NCBI RefSeq assembly: GCF_051020765.1
Contig: NC_134933.1
Coordinates: forward strand, 17,953,461-18,017,460
Length of the DNA stretch: 64,000 nt
DNA from: Lasioglossum baleicum
Lineage: Eukaryota > Arthropoda > Insecta > Hymenoptera > Halictidae
Direction of reading: 5' to 3'
Part shown: piece after piece, positions 23,277-36,143 of the stretch
Position numbering within the stretch: position 1 is the stretch's first letter
How the letters are laid out: each line of letters begins with the position of its first letter
Made by a program: the position numbers and the translations under genes
Notes under the pieces: generated by a model
What the model saw: only the letters and a program-made list of their open reading frames with translations
Database searches by the model: none
Told to the model about the DNA's origin: nothing

Positions 23277-25544
23277 AATATTTCCAGAAATATAATCTTT
23301 CTTTTGTATTTTACATCTAGGAAATGATTCTAACCAACAAGTGAAATCACTTGTAAGCGAATTTCACGACGTTTCCTATCGCGTTACGTGTAAGAGCTGA
23401 AATATAGGTTGCGACAGGTGCAGTCACTTTTGTGGTGTAATTGGAAGATTCTCGGTTGTCCGAACGATCCTAAGGAAATCAGTAAATATCACCGGAGGGA
23501 AAGGACGATTCTAAAAAAGAAAAGAGGGCGTCTCGCATGGAGCAAGTCGGGCCCCGTGGAACCGACTTGCGTTTCACACAGTCAACCGAACAATAGGTTT
23601 CCTTGGTAGACCAAATTAATGTTATTATTGGACGAAATGTCTGGGGCCATGTCGTGGGAAGAAACGTTTTGCGACAGCCTCCTTCTTCCTCCGACTTGCA
23701 CGTTACCCTTTCCTTCACCCTGCTACCTCTTCCTTTACCTTGTACTCCTCCGGAAAGCTTGGTTCCTGGGTCACCGCTTCAGATCGCTGGAAATTACATA
23801 ATTTAAATAAAGAAGTAATTAAAATGAAGAAAGTGAACTCTAAAATACGAATAATACAATAGAAGATACCTATAGTTACCTCTGTTCTGGCTGTCACCGT
23901 TTTTTGGAAATTGTTTGGGCAATTTTGGTGGTGTTTTTGGGAGTCTCGTTGAGAAATCGGCCGGAAGAGGGACACGCAGAGGGTTTCTCGAAATTCCGAA
24001 AAATCCTCCGGTATTCCCGGTGCACGTGCAGCTGATCGACGATACGCGTGAAAGGCTCCGTTGCATTTCAGAGCCGCGTACACGAACAGAGCGGCACGTT
24101 TGCGCCGCAAAAAGGGACAGCGGATCCTGACAAAAGCCAGGTGAAAAAGAGATGGAGCGAGGAGCGAGGGAAAACGTGGCACGCAACGCGGTAGATTGTG
24201 CTCAGAGGCTCGACAGGAAGTAGGCGTTCGATGGAATTCGGCCAAGGTAGAAGCTGACCAAAGGTGGAAGTCACCCATTACCCTTACATCCTTTCGTTTG
24301 TAAAAACAAACGTTGCCTGCCGCCAAACCGTTCCAGGATAATTGTCATCGAACGAAAGAAACGCCGAGACTTCTGTTCCTTTCGCTTTCTGATCGATCCT
24401 CGCCGAAAAACACTCGAAAAAATCCTACGAGATCTAAACATTACATCGAGAAACGAATTCTTTCCTAGTCGATAAACTTCTTTGAAAGACAATTACAGAA
24501 AATATTGACCGTTATCAATACGATAAAAATGTAGTAAATCAAAAAACATTCAAAGAATTTAAACACACTGTAGTATTATTATCAACTCATAAAAATTATC
24601 AAGAAATTAATTCGTGTAGCCCCCGTATCTCGTAATTAATGCATTTCATTTTGCATAAAAGTCGATTGACGTGTACGTTTATCATGAAATGGCTTTTTCC
24701 GCTCTACTTCGTCGTTCAAGTTCAGGTTCATAAAATTTTATCAAGGAATTTCATTGTTTCACAATAGTCAATTGTCACAATGACTCCCACAAATACTTAA
24801 ATGCTGACGCAGACGTTTGCAATCGTTTTCCCGATATGTAAATGCGAATGGGGAAACTGCTAAAATAATAAACTCGTGATTACGGTGATTGAACCAACTT
24901 TTAGCTGAACACAACAGAGAGAGCCAAGTCTGAGAGTTGCGGGAACCGTGGCTGTTAATTATTAAGAAAATCGATCGAGGCAAACTGTCTCGATTTCGGT
25001 CGGCTGACGGCCCATGAAAAAGGAAAGGCACACAAGGGAAGCGAAAGGGCCAAGTGGATGGACGTGACGCGAGAGCAATCAATCATTCGCGGAGATTTAA
25101 AGACTATAGCTCGAACAGGCAACACGAAACGACGCGAGGTGACCGGGTAAATGGAGGAGGATCGTAAGAAATTTTCGATGATGAAACGCTTCACGCGAAC
25201 AAACTGGAGCAGATCCTATTCGGATCGTTCCGTGATCGTAGGAGCTTCGTGCTGAAGGATGTCTCGGCTATAAACGCATCAGCGATTCTCTTTCTAACCA
25301 TTTTTGTAGAACCAGTTGGAAAATTTATTCAACATTCGTTGCTCAATTTCTGTTTCGTTATCCCTGATCTATAATACTTCATTTTTATTTATTTACTAGC
25401 ATAATTCCCGTTGAAAAATCAACGGCTGGCTTATTTCTCGAGGTATGCCACTAATTTAATTTTAACACTTGATCCTGGAGAATTTTCGGAATAAAAACAT
25501 ATTCGCGCACCCCTTTGAGCTAACGACTGCCTGTGTACCAAATT
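23277..25544. other. non-coding DNA, no gene recognised
   Basis: The 203-codon minus-strand frame at 23715-24326 is the longest in the window. It has no recognisable domain, overlaps frames of 70-127 codons in other phases and ends in an AT-rich tract, so it is treated as chance. 24480-24780 is AT-rich and holds a MITE end. Confidence 0.5.
24612..24672 (-). mobile_element. TA-MITE family, degraded end
   Basis: CCCCGTATCTCGTAATTAAT then GCATTTCATTTTGCATAAAA follows the family pattern, but the terminal CCGCAGTC has decayed to GTCGATTG. Confidence 0.5.
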
Positions 25545-25664
25545 TCAGCTTATCTCATTAACGTGAAACTTATACACTGGTGGCCTTAAATCTTTTTCAT
25601 AGATCCACTGTTTTAAATTGTACGTATCCCATTTTTATCATAAATGCATAAAATCCGCAGTTTA
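25545..25664 (+). mobile_element. TA-MITE family, partial copy of the TACTGGTGG variant
   Basis: The body from ACACTGGTGGCCTTAAATCT to CCACTGTTTTAAATTGTACG and the end CATAAATGCATAAAATCCGC match 53239-53344 closely. The left terminus is missing. The copies at 25.5 and 53.2 kb therefore form a distinct subfamily. Confidence 0.8.
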
Positions 25665-28477
25665 CTTATTATGGATGAATAGAATGGATGAATTTTCACT
25701 GGTTAAAATGGTGCGCGTATTTTACAGTTGCTTTGATCTAGAGATTGCTCGAAAAATGGTGGAAAGCGTTCTAATTTTCTGAATAGTAGACTGGAGGGAT
25801 CAACAGCAATTATTTCACGAGGGGTTGATTGGGTACGAGATCCCGATTGTCACTGGTAACGAACACGATAATAACCATCAACATTTTCATTATGGAGGCG
25901 AAGATTAACAAAATGGAAAGAGAGAGAGAGGGAGAGAGAGGAAGAGTGGTGCTCGTATGCACATGTGCGTCTCCCCGTCTATTGTGTTAATATCTCGTTG
26001 TCAATGGTGACTGGCTGGCGGGACTGGACTGATATACTGCCGACACACCCGTCACATTGCGATATGAGAGATACGGCCTCGCGGAGCCGCTGCTGCAACG
26101 GTGCACGCGTGCAGCAAACGTTGTCCGTGTGCAACGCGTTGCAGAAACAGGGTCCTCAGTGTGGAAGCGCGTCGTAAGTCGCGGATAATTTTCTCTTAAG
26201 CCCCTTCTGACCATTCCCTTTCTCTCTTCCTCTTGATCTCTTTCTCTGCTCCTTTCTCTCTCTGTCATGATGGCTCTCGTTCGAAGGAAACAGATGAAGA
26301 GGCAGAACAAATTAGTCGAGGTTCAGGTGCGAAGTGGAGAGAGGAGCAACGGTAATAAGAAAGCCAAATGGTAAATGAAGAATGGAAGGCGAGATATGAA
26401 AAAGGGAGGGGAGGGGGGAGAGAACGATGCGCGATGGAAAGAGGCAGCCAAACATGGGGGAGAAGATCGTTTGCAGTTTATGATAGCCTCCGGGACATTA
26501 GTAGGTGCATGGCACCATGGAAAAGAGGGAAGCGGGGCGGTATGCTACCGAGACCGCGATCCTGATGATACGCGCGAAGATGGATCGATCGATCGCTCCT
26601 GCGACTCGCTAATTCGAAATGAAAATATCTGAAAAAAATGGATTTGGAACTGTGTAAAATAAAATAGCGTGACGATTTAAATGGATCTAGCCATGGTTGC
26701 CATAACATGGTCGATAGCATTCGCCTTGCGAGCGTCTCATTCCCATTTCTTACGTGAGGTTATAAAATCGAAGTTTCCGAGAGTTTTTAAGTGATTTTTC
26801 ATGTTTGGTGCGCGGATCGATAACGCTTTGTTGCACACCTTGTACATGGAACGGGCAGAATACGCTCAATTCAAAAGTGATTGTGTTCTCTGCCGCGGGC
26901 CGCTGTAAATAGCGACCTTGGTTCTCCATGCTGCAAACTTCAAGGCTACTGCAATCGGACTGCACGAGTGGGTGGCTGTAAACAACGTCGCGGGAGGGGA
27001 GATAAGGGTGCATTCACATCGTCTGCCGCAGACACACGCGTTCCGCTTATCTACAATCTCCCGGTATCACCGGTTATCTGCTTTGGTCAACAACACGTTC
27101 CGTATGTTTTCCCTCGAGACAGATGTAAATTTATTCAAAACACATTTTTCACGTTGCACAATTACCACGCGGAACCAAAATCCAACTCTGGAATTGCTGG
27201 CCGAGATCTTCGGGCTCGAATATTCTACATACAGCAGCTACTTTAACATTGCACTACTTTTTGAGTCACAAACGGCTAAAAAGTTGATGTTTCTGCTGAT
27301 CATTGGATGTCTAATACCTTCTAGTTTGCGAGTAAAGAGAATTGTTCATTTTAGGCTCCTCAATTTTTGTCTGCAGTGACGCCCGTTTCAAAAATCAGCG
27401 AATAACTCTGCCATTTTTTGAACAGTTTCTTCTGAAAATGGAGATTACTTCCAAAAGCTTCCGATTTTTCCAAAGTTCAAAACCCCAATACCCTCTTGAA
27501 TGCATTGGAACTGGGTTGGAAAGCGTTTGTTCTGTAGAAACTGGAGAATACTTCAAAATCAGAATTTTTCTATTATTAATAATCCCCAAAAAATCCCTAA
27601 ACACATGATGGATAGTAAAGATGGCGTCGCCCTCTTAAGGGAAATGCGAGAACAATTGATTTTCCGAAAGTTGCGAAAATGCGAATACCCTGTTGAATGC
27701 GTTTGGAACACCTTCTGTGCAGGTTCGAGCCGGAAGTGGGCTGCAGAAGGTGGAAGCAGGACAGCTTACTTGCAGATTATTCTAATTTTATCGCGCGAGG
27801 TGGTGCTCCAGTCGAAGGCGCACGAAGTATCTGCGGTCGAAAAGCACGTACCGAGAGGCTGCGATCGGTCGCGTTTATTTTTGCGGTCTTGACTCGCGTC
27901 AATCACTCGGCAATCCACGTGAAACCGCACGCAATCCCTATTGGCGGGGAGTACGCCAGAATCTGGCCAACGCACAAGGCCGTAACGCGTGTGGATAGCT
28001 TGGGCACGGAATGCAGCGGCCGTTGCATGGACACCTTGGCCATGCATAAACGGACCTCACGTGTCCATCGATCGCTCCTTGTTTCTTTTCATTTTTTTCT
28101 TGCCGCGCTTCAGCCTCTCTCCTTCGGATAGAAATTGCGACTAGGATCATTACGCACCGGGAACAAGCTGGTTACCGAGCAGCCGCGGCAGGACTGTTCC
28201 GCACTGTTCCGACCGAACCGCAACCGATCCGAGATTGAGTTATAGATGCCAGCCTGCCAATAGCTGCCGGGAATTGTGCTCTCTCGCAGCGCAATACTCT
28301 CTCGCAGACCGGGGCCTCGGAGTAATTTCGTTCAAGAAGACCTGCGAGAATAGGCCTGTCGGCGCAGGTGCGTCCGGTGAGAATTTGCTTCCTCAACGAA
28401 CCGTGCGCGCCGATCGTGCTGTTCATTGTATCGCGGACTTGTACCACCTAGCTTCTGGATTCGAAGGCGACTCGATA
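25665..28477. other. non-coding DNA, no gene recognised
   Basis: 25917-25945 and 26225-26270 are GA/CT-rich. 26900-27270 and 27700-28470 are CpG-rich and unique. Within 27280-27720 a phrase close to AATACCCTSTTGAATGCRTT occurs twice (27489 and 27688), about 200 bp apart, suggesting a decayed duplicated repeat. Confidence 0.5.
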
Positions 28478-28553
28478 GAAACCCTTTGCAGTCGGAGCTA
28501 TTTTAACTCTAAAATTAAACATTTCTTCCGACCTTGAATAATTCCATTCTACA
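28478..28553 (+). mobile_element. piggyBac-like MITE end (CCCTTTGCAGTC family)
   Basis: ACCCTTTGCAGTCGGAGCTA and the following ATTAAACATTTCTTCCGACC are repeated at 32310-32384 with only a few substitutions over 73 bp. The other copy begins at TTAA, as piggyBac-superfamily elements do; here the first bases read AGAAA, so the TTAA is lost. No transposase. Confidence 0.75.
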
Positions 28554-28559
28554 GGGGGA

Positions 28560-28810
28560 GTCGCGAAGCTAGATCAGCTTACAGTCAGCGGCGATATTAA
28601 GTGGACACTCTTAAAAATCGCATAGCTTTTTAAAAATTGGTCCAAAGGACTCGAATTTTTTTAAGATGTTAGACCGGCTAGTTCGCTAGAGAATAGGTAA
28701 ACAAAAATTTGTTACGATTGCAATTGGTAGGAATTATACGTAGGTTATACGTTGGTAGGAATTATAAGTATAAAATTTGAAAAAATTTGTATAATCCCTA
28801 CCAATTGCCC
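28560..28810. repeat. AT-rich repeat block with local inverted repeat
   Basis: 28700-28740 matches 19569-19615. CAATTGGTAGGAATTATA at 28720-28738 reappears inverted as TATAATCCCTACCAATTG at 28789-28806, and a partial direct copy (TTGGTAGGAATTATA) lies between them. Confidence 0.7.
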
Positions 28811-31247
28811 AGTTGCCCGGTCTATACATTGATCCTCGATTCTTTGTGAAACCCTTGTTGATTTCTTCAAGGATTGTCCCTCAATTTTTCTGGCCCGAGT
28901 GATTCTTATTTGACGAGTTTCTATTAAACAAAAAGCTTGTGTTTTCTTGCTTGAGAATAAACTTCGTTGGTACATACATATATGTATATAGAGAGTATGG
29001 TCTATTGTAGTTCATAATCTAATAGTAATATAAATGTGTGGTAAAGATCGTACTACAAATATGTCTCTGCAAAAAATCAGGAACAAAATGGACCGCGTCT
29101 CCGTTTCGCTTAGAAAATCGTAGAAGCAATCGCAAGGCGTTCGACAGAAAAATGCGGCATAAATAAACGACTTTAGCGAAATAGACGTGATTACCATAGA
29201 ATGTAGGAAAAGGTCCATATCGACAACACCAGCCAGTGAACTGAAGATTATGGCACAACCGCGGCGAAGAAAAGTTCAGGCAGCGTAACCTGCGACTGGA
29301 AACAATCGAAGACGAATGGTCTCGAGTTCGAGAACGCTATCCACCGGAAATGGTATCCGCTTAAGTGTGATCGTGGCTCGCGTTAAAAGGGGTGTGCATC
29401 GTTTTCGCAATTTCGCGGGCCGGTAAGGATCAGGCCGGGGTTCTGGCTGAGGAGAGGTAGCCGGATAGGATAATAACGCGCGGGGTATCCTGATTCCGTG
29501 GATTTATAGACACGATTCCAGATCCGAAATAATTGATAGAAGGAAACCGCAATGAAACGAAACGGAATGGAATAGAGGACGGTGGCCGATCGATCTCGAG
29601 GGGATATACGAAGGGGCTACTCGATTAGTTCCCGCCTTGCCCAATGCCCCCGTCCAGCGATTTACGACCTGAAAACCTCGGTCTGGGCCATTATAAGGCG
29701 AACCGAATACTGATACTTTAGCAGAAAGACTGCTCTGCCGGTTGCTCGGCTCGAAACAAACAATAATTGCCAGTTAAGTCTCGCGATTACGGCGCATCGC
29801 CGTCGTCGTCGTTGGTCGTCGTCGTCGTCGTTGTCTTTTCTGTATGTAGCCGGCTTCCGTTTGACGATACACGACTACCTTGAGTACAGGTTATTACATA
29901 CACCAATTTCCTGCTGCCACTCTTCCGGTCCCGTCCGCTGACCCTGCATTCCGACATGTGAATCGTACTTTTTCGCTCGCGTATCGAACACACTGAACTG
30001 GAATGACGAAAAATCCGCGTCCGAATCTTCACCACTCCACTGTATCTCTACACTTATCGTTAGACAAAAAAGAAATAATTCTTCTTTTTTAGACAACTTT
30101 TCGTCGAGAGTAACTAAAGGGGCCCCTAAACAATAATATTGTCACGAGGCGCATTGAAAGGGCATATTGACCGTTTAGCAGGGGTTCAATCGCATTGTCA
30201 GCTAATTAATTCATTGTTAATTCGGGTGCTTCAATATTACAATTTATAATTGATCGTCCAGGGGCCATCCTAGAGGCCATCAATTATATGGCAGACTGTA
30301 TCAGCTAAAAAATTCGTCCAGTTCTGTGCAAGTGGTCGACATCGACGCAGGATTATGCATCCCGGTGTATCGTTCGAATCGGTGCATTTGCGAGCATGGC
30401 GCGTAGATCCGCGGACCTTGCTTCAATTATAATGGAATTAAGGTCGCGCGATGTGTCGTAATTATTCATTTGAATAGCATGCAACAGGATTTCGTTGTGA
30501 TCGCAACGCGCGATCGTAACGTGCAACCGGTATTAGTTTTCTGACCGGGAGAGATTTTTATTTCGAACCACTTGATAGCGGGAGGGAGAGGGCGAGAGAG
30601 GAAGAGGAGAATCGAGTGGTACTCCCGTTCCACCGGTTGCCGGCGTTATTAGGAAATAAAACGTTTCCCCGCGACAGAGTTTCTTTAGTTTTTCGCTGTC
30701 TAGCTTGCTGGTTGACTCTGCTTGCTCGATTCGAAGCGGAATTCTGTTGATCGAGGCCGAGCAGGATGATTCGAATGCATCGCGCGGCTCTCTCACCTGT
30801 TTTCTTCGCGGCGCGCCGCCCGCCGTCACCTCCGATGACACCTTCCGCGGTATAATAATATATTCCTCCTTTGTTTCTGTCTGCTTAGCTTCCTCCCCTC
30901 TGTCCCGCGGGACGTTCTCTTTTCTCTTTGTCTCTGCAGTCTTTGTTCTTACGGGACAATACAAGTCCGAGCACAATAAATTCGCCTCGCCTAGGTCTCG
31001 CGAGTCTTTTCTGCGAAATGTATCGCTACTCCCGGCCCTCCAGGTGATAAGGCGGGTTTTCATTAAACACGATCCGCCTGGAAAACCGTGATCAGGCACG
31101 CCGAATGAGACTGAGAAAAACATGTCGCGATACGTGCAATTATGTAGTGTGTTCGATCTTCTGTGAATAACGCGATTGCGCCGACGTTGTGTTCAAAGAA
31201 CTAGTTGTATAATCAATTAATATGTCGGACTCGTAAAATATCTATCA
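28811..31247. other. non-coding DNA, no gene recognised
   Basis: 29250-29760 and 30130-31120 are unique and CpG-rich. A GTC trinucleotide repeat lies at 29799-29836. 30245-30288 can fold into an imperfect hairpin (TATAATTGAT pairing with ATCAATTATA plus GGCC pairs). The overlapping 196- and 128-codon frames at 30533-31123 run on opposite strands and have no domain. Confidence 0.5.
29799..29836. repeat. GTC trinucleotide microsatellite
   Basis: Repeated CGT/GTC units in two short runs separated by TTG. Confidence 0.85.
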
Positions 31248-31434
31248 TAAGACCGCGGATCTTTATGCATTTATGGAGAAATTGGTTGGGTGAAATATAA
31301 AACAGTAAAAGATTTTTAAAATGCAAGAATGTTATATTGTTGCTTTTGATATAACAAAGTCGTTATAGGGGTGAAATCAATTTTTATGTTATTCCTGCTT
31401 CCCGCAATCAATGGAAAACATTTTTATTTTGCAT
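31248..31434 (-). mobile_element. TA-MITE family, near full-length copy
   Basis: Begins TAAGACCGCGGATCTTTATG and runs to ACATTTTTATTTTGCAT at 31417-31433. The final CCGCAGTC is missing because the next copy starts or recombined here. The inner GGGTGAAATATAA.ACAGT block matches the 13829 copy. Confidence 0.8.
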
Positions 31435-31586
31435 GTAAATGAAGCTACATACAGATTTATTTCTTGTGTAAATAATTTTAATCGATTGAAAATAACGTCT
31501 CCGTATTTTTACATTTTTTAAATGTGTTTGCTGTTGTAAGTTTCACCTACTGATTTTTGTCATAATTGCATAAAACCCGCTGTTTA
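31420..31586 (+). mobile_element. TA-MITE family, copy joined tail-to-tail with its neighbour
   Basis: From GAAGCTACATACAGATTTAT through AATCGATTGAAAATAACG to CATAATTGCATAAAACCCGC, the body and right end match copies at 54890 and 58345. It lies in opposite orientation to the 31248 copy and shares its inner terminus, giving an inverted pair. Confidence 0.75.
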
Positions 31587-32309
31587 ATCATAACATGGTT
31601 GAAAAGAAGTCGAACCGTTTCTAACGATTCAGTGATTTATTTTACGAGTGTTAAGAATCGAAAAGCGTAGTAGAATGAAATTATTTTGAATCGTTTTGGA
31701 ATTATTCCTTCAAGAGAAATTATATCAAGTATATACACATTGAAGAAAACCACCCAGTATACATACACACACATATGTTTCCTCGAGCCTGACCGCTGCC
31801 ATCGGCGCGGACTTCTGATAACCGTTATCACTGTTGGTGAAGCGCAGATAAAAAAGAATTTACTTGGTGAAATCCTTACACTGTATTTTTACACTTTTCC
31901 TGTTGCGATGGTTGCACTCTACATATTTCCTACATTATTATAATATTATATAAACATCAAACAATCGCAGTAAATGATTGAAAATATTCTTGCACAGCAT
32001 TACGAATTAGCAATGTAACGAGACGTAATTATAATGTGTTCTGCAACTTATCGTATGAATAATGCAGTAACACTGTTTCCATTTGCATTAGAATGACGCA
32101 AACCAACCGGACGAATAAAATTACAAAGAGTATTTGAACGATTCGAGAATTTGCCATTCTCGAAAAATTCTGAAAAAACAGCAATAATTTTGTTTAAAGA
32201 AATAGTAGGTGCAACAATAAACGTTTGAAGCTTGAATCGTGTAGTTACTTAATCCACTGTTCATGTTTCTTCATTTAATTTGAAGACTGGAGAGCGTTAC
32301 AATGCAACC
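31587..32309. other. AT-rich non-coding DNA
   Basis: No gene or repeat recognised; short CA-rich stretch near 31760. Confidence 0.5.
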
Positions 32310-32384
32310 TTAACCCTTTGCAGTCGGAGCTATATTAACTCGGAAATTAAACATTTCTTCCGACCTAGAATAATTCCATTCTAC
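32310..32384 (+). mobile_element. piggyBac-like MITE end (CCCTTTGCAGTC family)
   Basis: TTAACCCTTTGCAGTCGGAG begins at a TTAA (32310-32313), the fixed target of piggyBac-type elements. The next 70 bp match 28480-28552. Similarity stops at CATTCTAC in both, so either both are the same truncated end or the family is very short. Confidence 0.8.
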
Positions 32385-32545
32385 ATGAGCTTTTCATTTT
32401 ATGGATATGAAATTGATAGAATACTTCGTACAATACTTAAATGTGTAGAAATTGATTAAATACCAACATATTTAATAATATAAACAATATTGTGAATAAT
32501 GGTACAGTAGTTTTTAGTGGTGACTCTAACAAGTTTTAAATTTTC

Positions 32546-32580
32546 AATACAGGCCCACATAAAAAAGTTGTAAAATGCAA
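32546..32580 (-). repeat. dispersed repeat fragment (GGGCCTGTA motif)
   Basis: ATACAGGCCCACATAAAAAA then GTTGTAAAA is the reverse complement of the motif at 19628-19660. Confidence 0.6.
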
Positions 32581-32849
32581 CGTTTAGTATTTTCTGAACA
32601 ATTCCGATCAATTGCTATTTTAGAAAAAAATTTTGTTTCACATCCTGTAGTAAACTAATTGCTCTAGCTTCGCAAAAAAATTCATATTGTATAGTACAAA
32701 ATTAAAAAAGTTATCGTCTTGTTTAGAGGGTCCGAATATTAGTTCGAGTATAATAGGGCAAATTACGCTGCCGAATAATGCAAATTACGCCTCGTAAACG
32801 TAAAAATAGAACTTTTGAGAGCGATCGCGGCCTACATTGATCTTTTATC

Positions 32850-32915
32850 TAGCGCTTTTGACTACTAAAAATACCCTTGCAATCCTGAAAACGCGAGTCT
32901 ACCGCCTTAAAATAA
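32850..32915 (+). repeat. fragment of hairpin-repeat family
   Basis: AGCGCTTTTGACTACTAAAA then ATACCCTTGCAAT..AAAACGCGAGTCTACC follows the right arm and flank of the 1768-1914 hairpin with one internal deletion. Confidence 0.6.
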
Positions 32916-35670
32916 AAACGAAGCGGTGCAAGATCTTATAAAACGTCAAAGTCGAGCTAACGACTCGATTGTTCCGTCGACCGCCGTAATATAAATAAAT
33001 AAATAAATAACGATAATGCCCGGTGTATACGTGCCCAGATGCTGTCGTACGTGGCCGCGGTTGTAAAGGATCGTCATAATCGCAATTACGCGAGACGTGC
33101 CCGCTTTTAACAATCACCGTCCCACATTTTCTCCCGGCGCGACGCTTTTTCGATGCGGCGCGAACAACGGCATTCGAAAAATGTCATCGGATTTATCAGC
33201 GGGCAGTCACGTGCGGCGAATGTGTCTATTTATCATACGGCGTTATCACCGCAGCTGCCGCGCCGCTATCGCCACAATGACCAGACGCGCCGCTCGCAAA
33301 ACTTTTTGGGCGTGACCTCCTGGATTCCATGAATTTCATCGCGAACTTACCAGCTTCGGAACGCCGAGGGCCCGATAAACCCGGCCGACGCGTCACCTCG
33401 CTCGTAAAATTTTTTACACGCGTCCTCAAACGCTTAGTTAATTACCCGTCGCGGTCGTCACCGACTTCGAGGCACCGAGCTCTCAACCTTGTTGCTATTT
33501 TACGGCGTGTCTCACCGTCGCGTCGCCGCGCCGATGCAACATCCGATGCAAATTTCCTGAAGAGATACCGCGGCTATTCCCGCGAAGAAACTGATAACGT
33601 CGTCTGCACGATCGTATTGCAAATCGATCCATTCCACGCTTGTAATTAACCCGACCGCGCGTTTCGAGGAAAATTTAAGAAATTCCTGCGCAATTTGAAC
33701 GACAGCACGAACTGCGTTTCGGAACTTCGCGAGATTATAAAAGGATGGCACTCTGAAGACCACCACGCTGAAGAAGGTGCCATACTCATTGCGTCAAACG
33801 CAACTTGTCGAGTGTCTTGAGGTGTCCGAGAGAGCATTATTCATACTAGATGACATCTAATGAAACTTTTGAAAAAATTGCTTCGAATCTGAATTGTTGC
33901 TTTCTACACCGTTTTTATTTGGGCTTGAAACGAACATTTATTATTCTTGTAATTTCAGCATGCACACGACAGTGTGCTAATAATCCCATGTGGGGTTTTA
34001 TAGCTTAATAAAAAAAATGAACTTATGCTGTCGTGTTTGGGAAAGTCTAGATAACATATCTATGCAATAAATAACCGGACAGAGGTCACCGTTAACGAGC
34101 AACGCGTGTCCGAAGCGTGGAACGCAGGGTGTGTCGATGGACGACAAAATTTTCATCGGTTTCGAAGAAGTTCAGTTAGTTTCGCGAAGGCTATGCATTA
34201 TACGATTTGTTTTGCTCTCCCGTTGGGGTGTTAGAGAGTCGAAGAAGGCAGGAGGGAACAGGGAGGGCTCGCAGCCGCGTAATGGAACGCCGGTCTTGGC
34301 TATCTAGCCGCACCCGCCACTAAATCACGAGATATTACCACCATTGTGCTCACAATCAGTCGTAATACCTACCACCGACACGGTGCGACCCTGTGTCAGA
34401 ATATACCGCACGATCGTCTGGGTTACCGTCGATTTCCGATTATTATCAGAAGTAGACGAACATCGGGAATGGCCGGCGCGGCGATCGCATGCGAGGATCG
34501 TTCACCGAAGCGTACGATCGCAACGCTTCCCGTGAAAGGCGACGAAACGCGCGGAAACGAAAAAGAAACTTCCGAGTTTATTATTTACAGACACGTTTCT
34601 GATATGTGAGCTTACACGAGGCACTGTGTAACAACCTCCAGGTTGTGAGCAATTGATATCGCGCTGCGTTTGTTGCACAATGGGGTATTAGTTAAAGATC
34701 TGAAGAATAAGGCTTCAGTATTGTTTTTTTTTTTTACACCCATGAAGTACTCTACTTCATCCAAAATCAAGGGATTTTATAAGCACGCTTTGCGTTCTGA
34801 AACAGTCTCTGAAATAGCGTTCATTCATCAGCGATTTTCAAGTGGTTTAAGGAAATTGTGTAAATTCTTGCCTTACAGAAGCTTTCCAAGTAGGTATACA
34901 GAGTACTTTCGCACAAATTTCATTTCTTTGTCATCTAAATTAGAGAATAGTTATTAATATTTCATTCATTTAAAATAGTTTGTGTTAAAATATTTGGCTC
35001 CTTTCTCTGCGTAAAATATTATTGTGAAAGTGTGAAATACAGATTGTTTCGTATTAGATGCAGGTAGTTTAGAGACGTCGTAGACTAAACCCGGAGTGTT
35101 TTCATTTGGCTTCGACGTTCGCGGTGCAGCGAGAGCACTTTTGCGCTACGCGTTGCATCAAACGGAGCGTTGTTCCGCCTACGCGACCGAGTAATTTGCA
35201 CGTACGCTGGCTGCTTGCCGACACGACCTCTGAATACAGCCGATGCCCTATTTACAAATGTCAAATTGTCCATACGCATTACGTCCGTTCCTGCTACGTG
35301 CCGAAGTGGCCGCGTCGGGCTTCTTTGCATGTAATTATCGGTGAAACATCGAATTCCGTGTCCGGCAGAACGGAATCGTTGCTCGAGAACCGCGCACCCC
35401 ACCGGCCAGATATTCTGACGTGGGAGGTTACGAGCGATGCATGCTTTCGCATAATGCCAGCGCGACCCTGACAGTTCCCCGCTCTCCCGCTACAATAAAC
35501 TATTTTTCACGAAATTATTCAACACTGGAAGCAGCCATAACAGCGACTAGTCTGTTACCGGACAGAAAAATGACGGGTGTGGGAGGTTATTGCGACAAGT
35601 AGACTTGTCACTTTTCTGCGAGAGGCAGTTCATCCCTTGCTGTGTTATATTTTTTACAACTCTGCAATGG
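32916..35670. other. non-coding DNA, no gene recognised
   Basis: 32988-33010 is an AATA repeat. 33060-33830 and 34080-34560 are CpG-rich and unique. 34650-35050 is AT-rich and includes a 95-codon frame with a run of Phe, not a known family. 35090-35470 is CpG-rich with frames on both strands and no recognisable product. Confidence 0.5.
32988..33010. repeat. AATA microsatellite
   Basis: About five ATAA units. Confidence 0.85.
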
Positions 35671-35712
35671 TTAACCCTTTGCACTTCGGATTATTTTTCA
35701 ATTTGAAGTGTT
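35671..35712 (+). mobile_element. piggyBac-like MITE end (CCCTTTGCAC variant)
   Basis: TTAACCCTTTGCACTTCGGA at 35671 is followed by a TTTTTCAATTTGAAGTG palindrome. The start matches the 32310 and 50587 pieces for the first 11 bases; the remainder differs. No opposite end was found with confidence. Confidence 0.6.
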
Positions 35713-36143
35713 TTGTGTTTGAAATTTACTTCAAGGGACAGTTCCTCGACTGCTATTAGGTCATAAAGAAAGAAATGCAGGATTTATTTTCCTTCGTTTT
35801 AATTGCAATTTTATACCAACAAATATTTACCTTAATTTAATGAGTCATATTTCATTTTAAAGATTGTTTTACTCTCTATTTAATTATGCTTTCGATATTT
35901 GATTTCATTCAAATTTTTATTAAATCATATTTTATTTCAGGATGTCAAAACGCGATTTTCGCATTATTTTTTTCTATGAAAGATTTAGACTTTGTGCGGC
36001 TCCTATTGTAATACGTGCACTACTCTTTATTAGTAGTTGAGAGTTAAGATATTAGTAGTTAAGATATCTTCAGATATCTTTATATCTACACAATCGTTTC
36101 TTATGAAATCAGTTTTATTACATTTCTAATTGTAAAATACAAA
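35713..36143. other. AT-rich non-coding DNA
   Basis: May be the interior of the element starting at 35671, but the far end is not clear. AGATATCTTCAGATATCT palindromic phrase at about 36063-36081. Confidence 0.4.

Noticed and set aside
23715..24326. 203-codon minus-strand open frame, the longest in the window
   Set aside because: No recognisable domain, no conserved motif, overlapping frames in other phases on both strands, and extension into AT-rich DNA. In 64 kb of balanced composition one frame of this length is expected by chance.
30533..31123. 196-codon minus frame opposite a 128-codon plus frame
   Set aside because: Both come from the same CpG-rich stretch poor in stop codons; neither shows a family signature.
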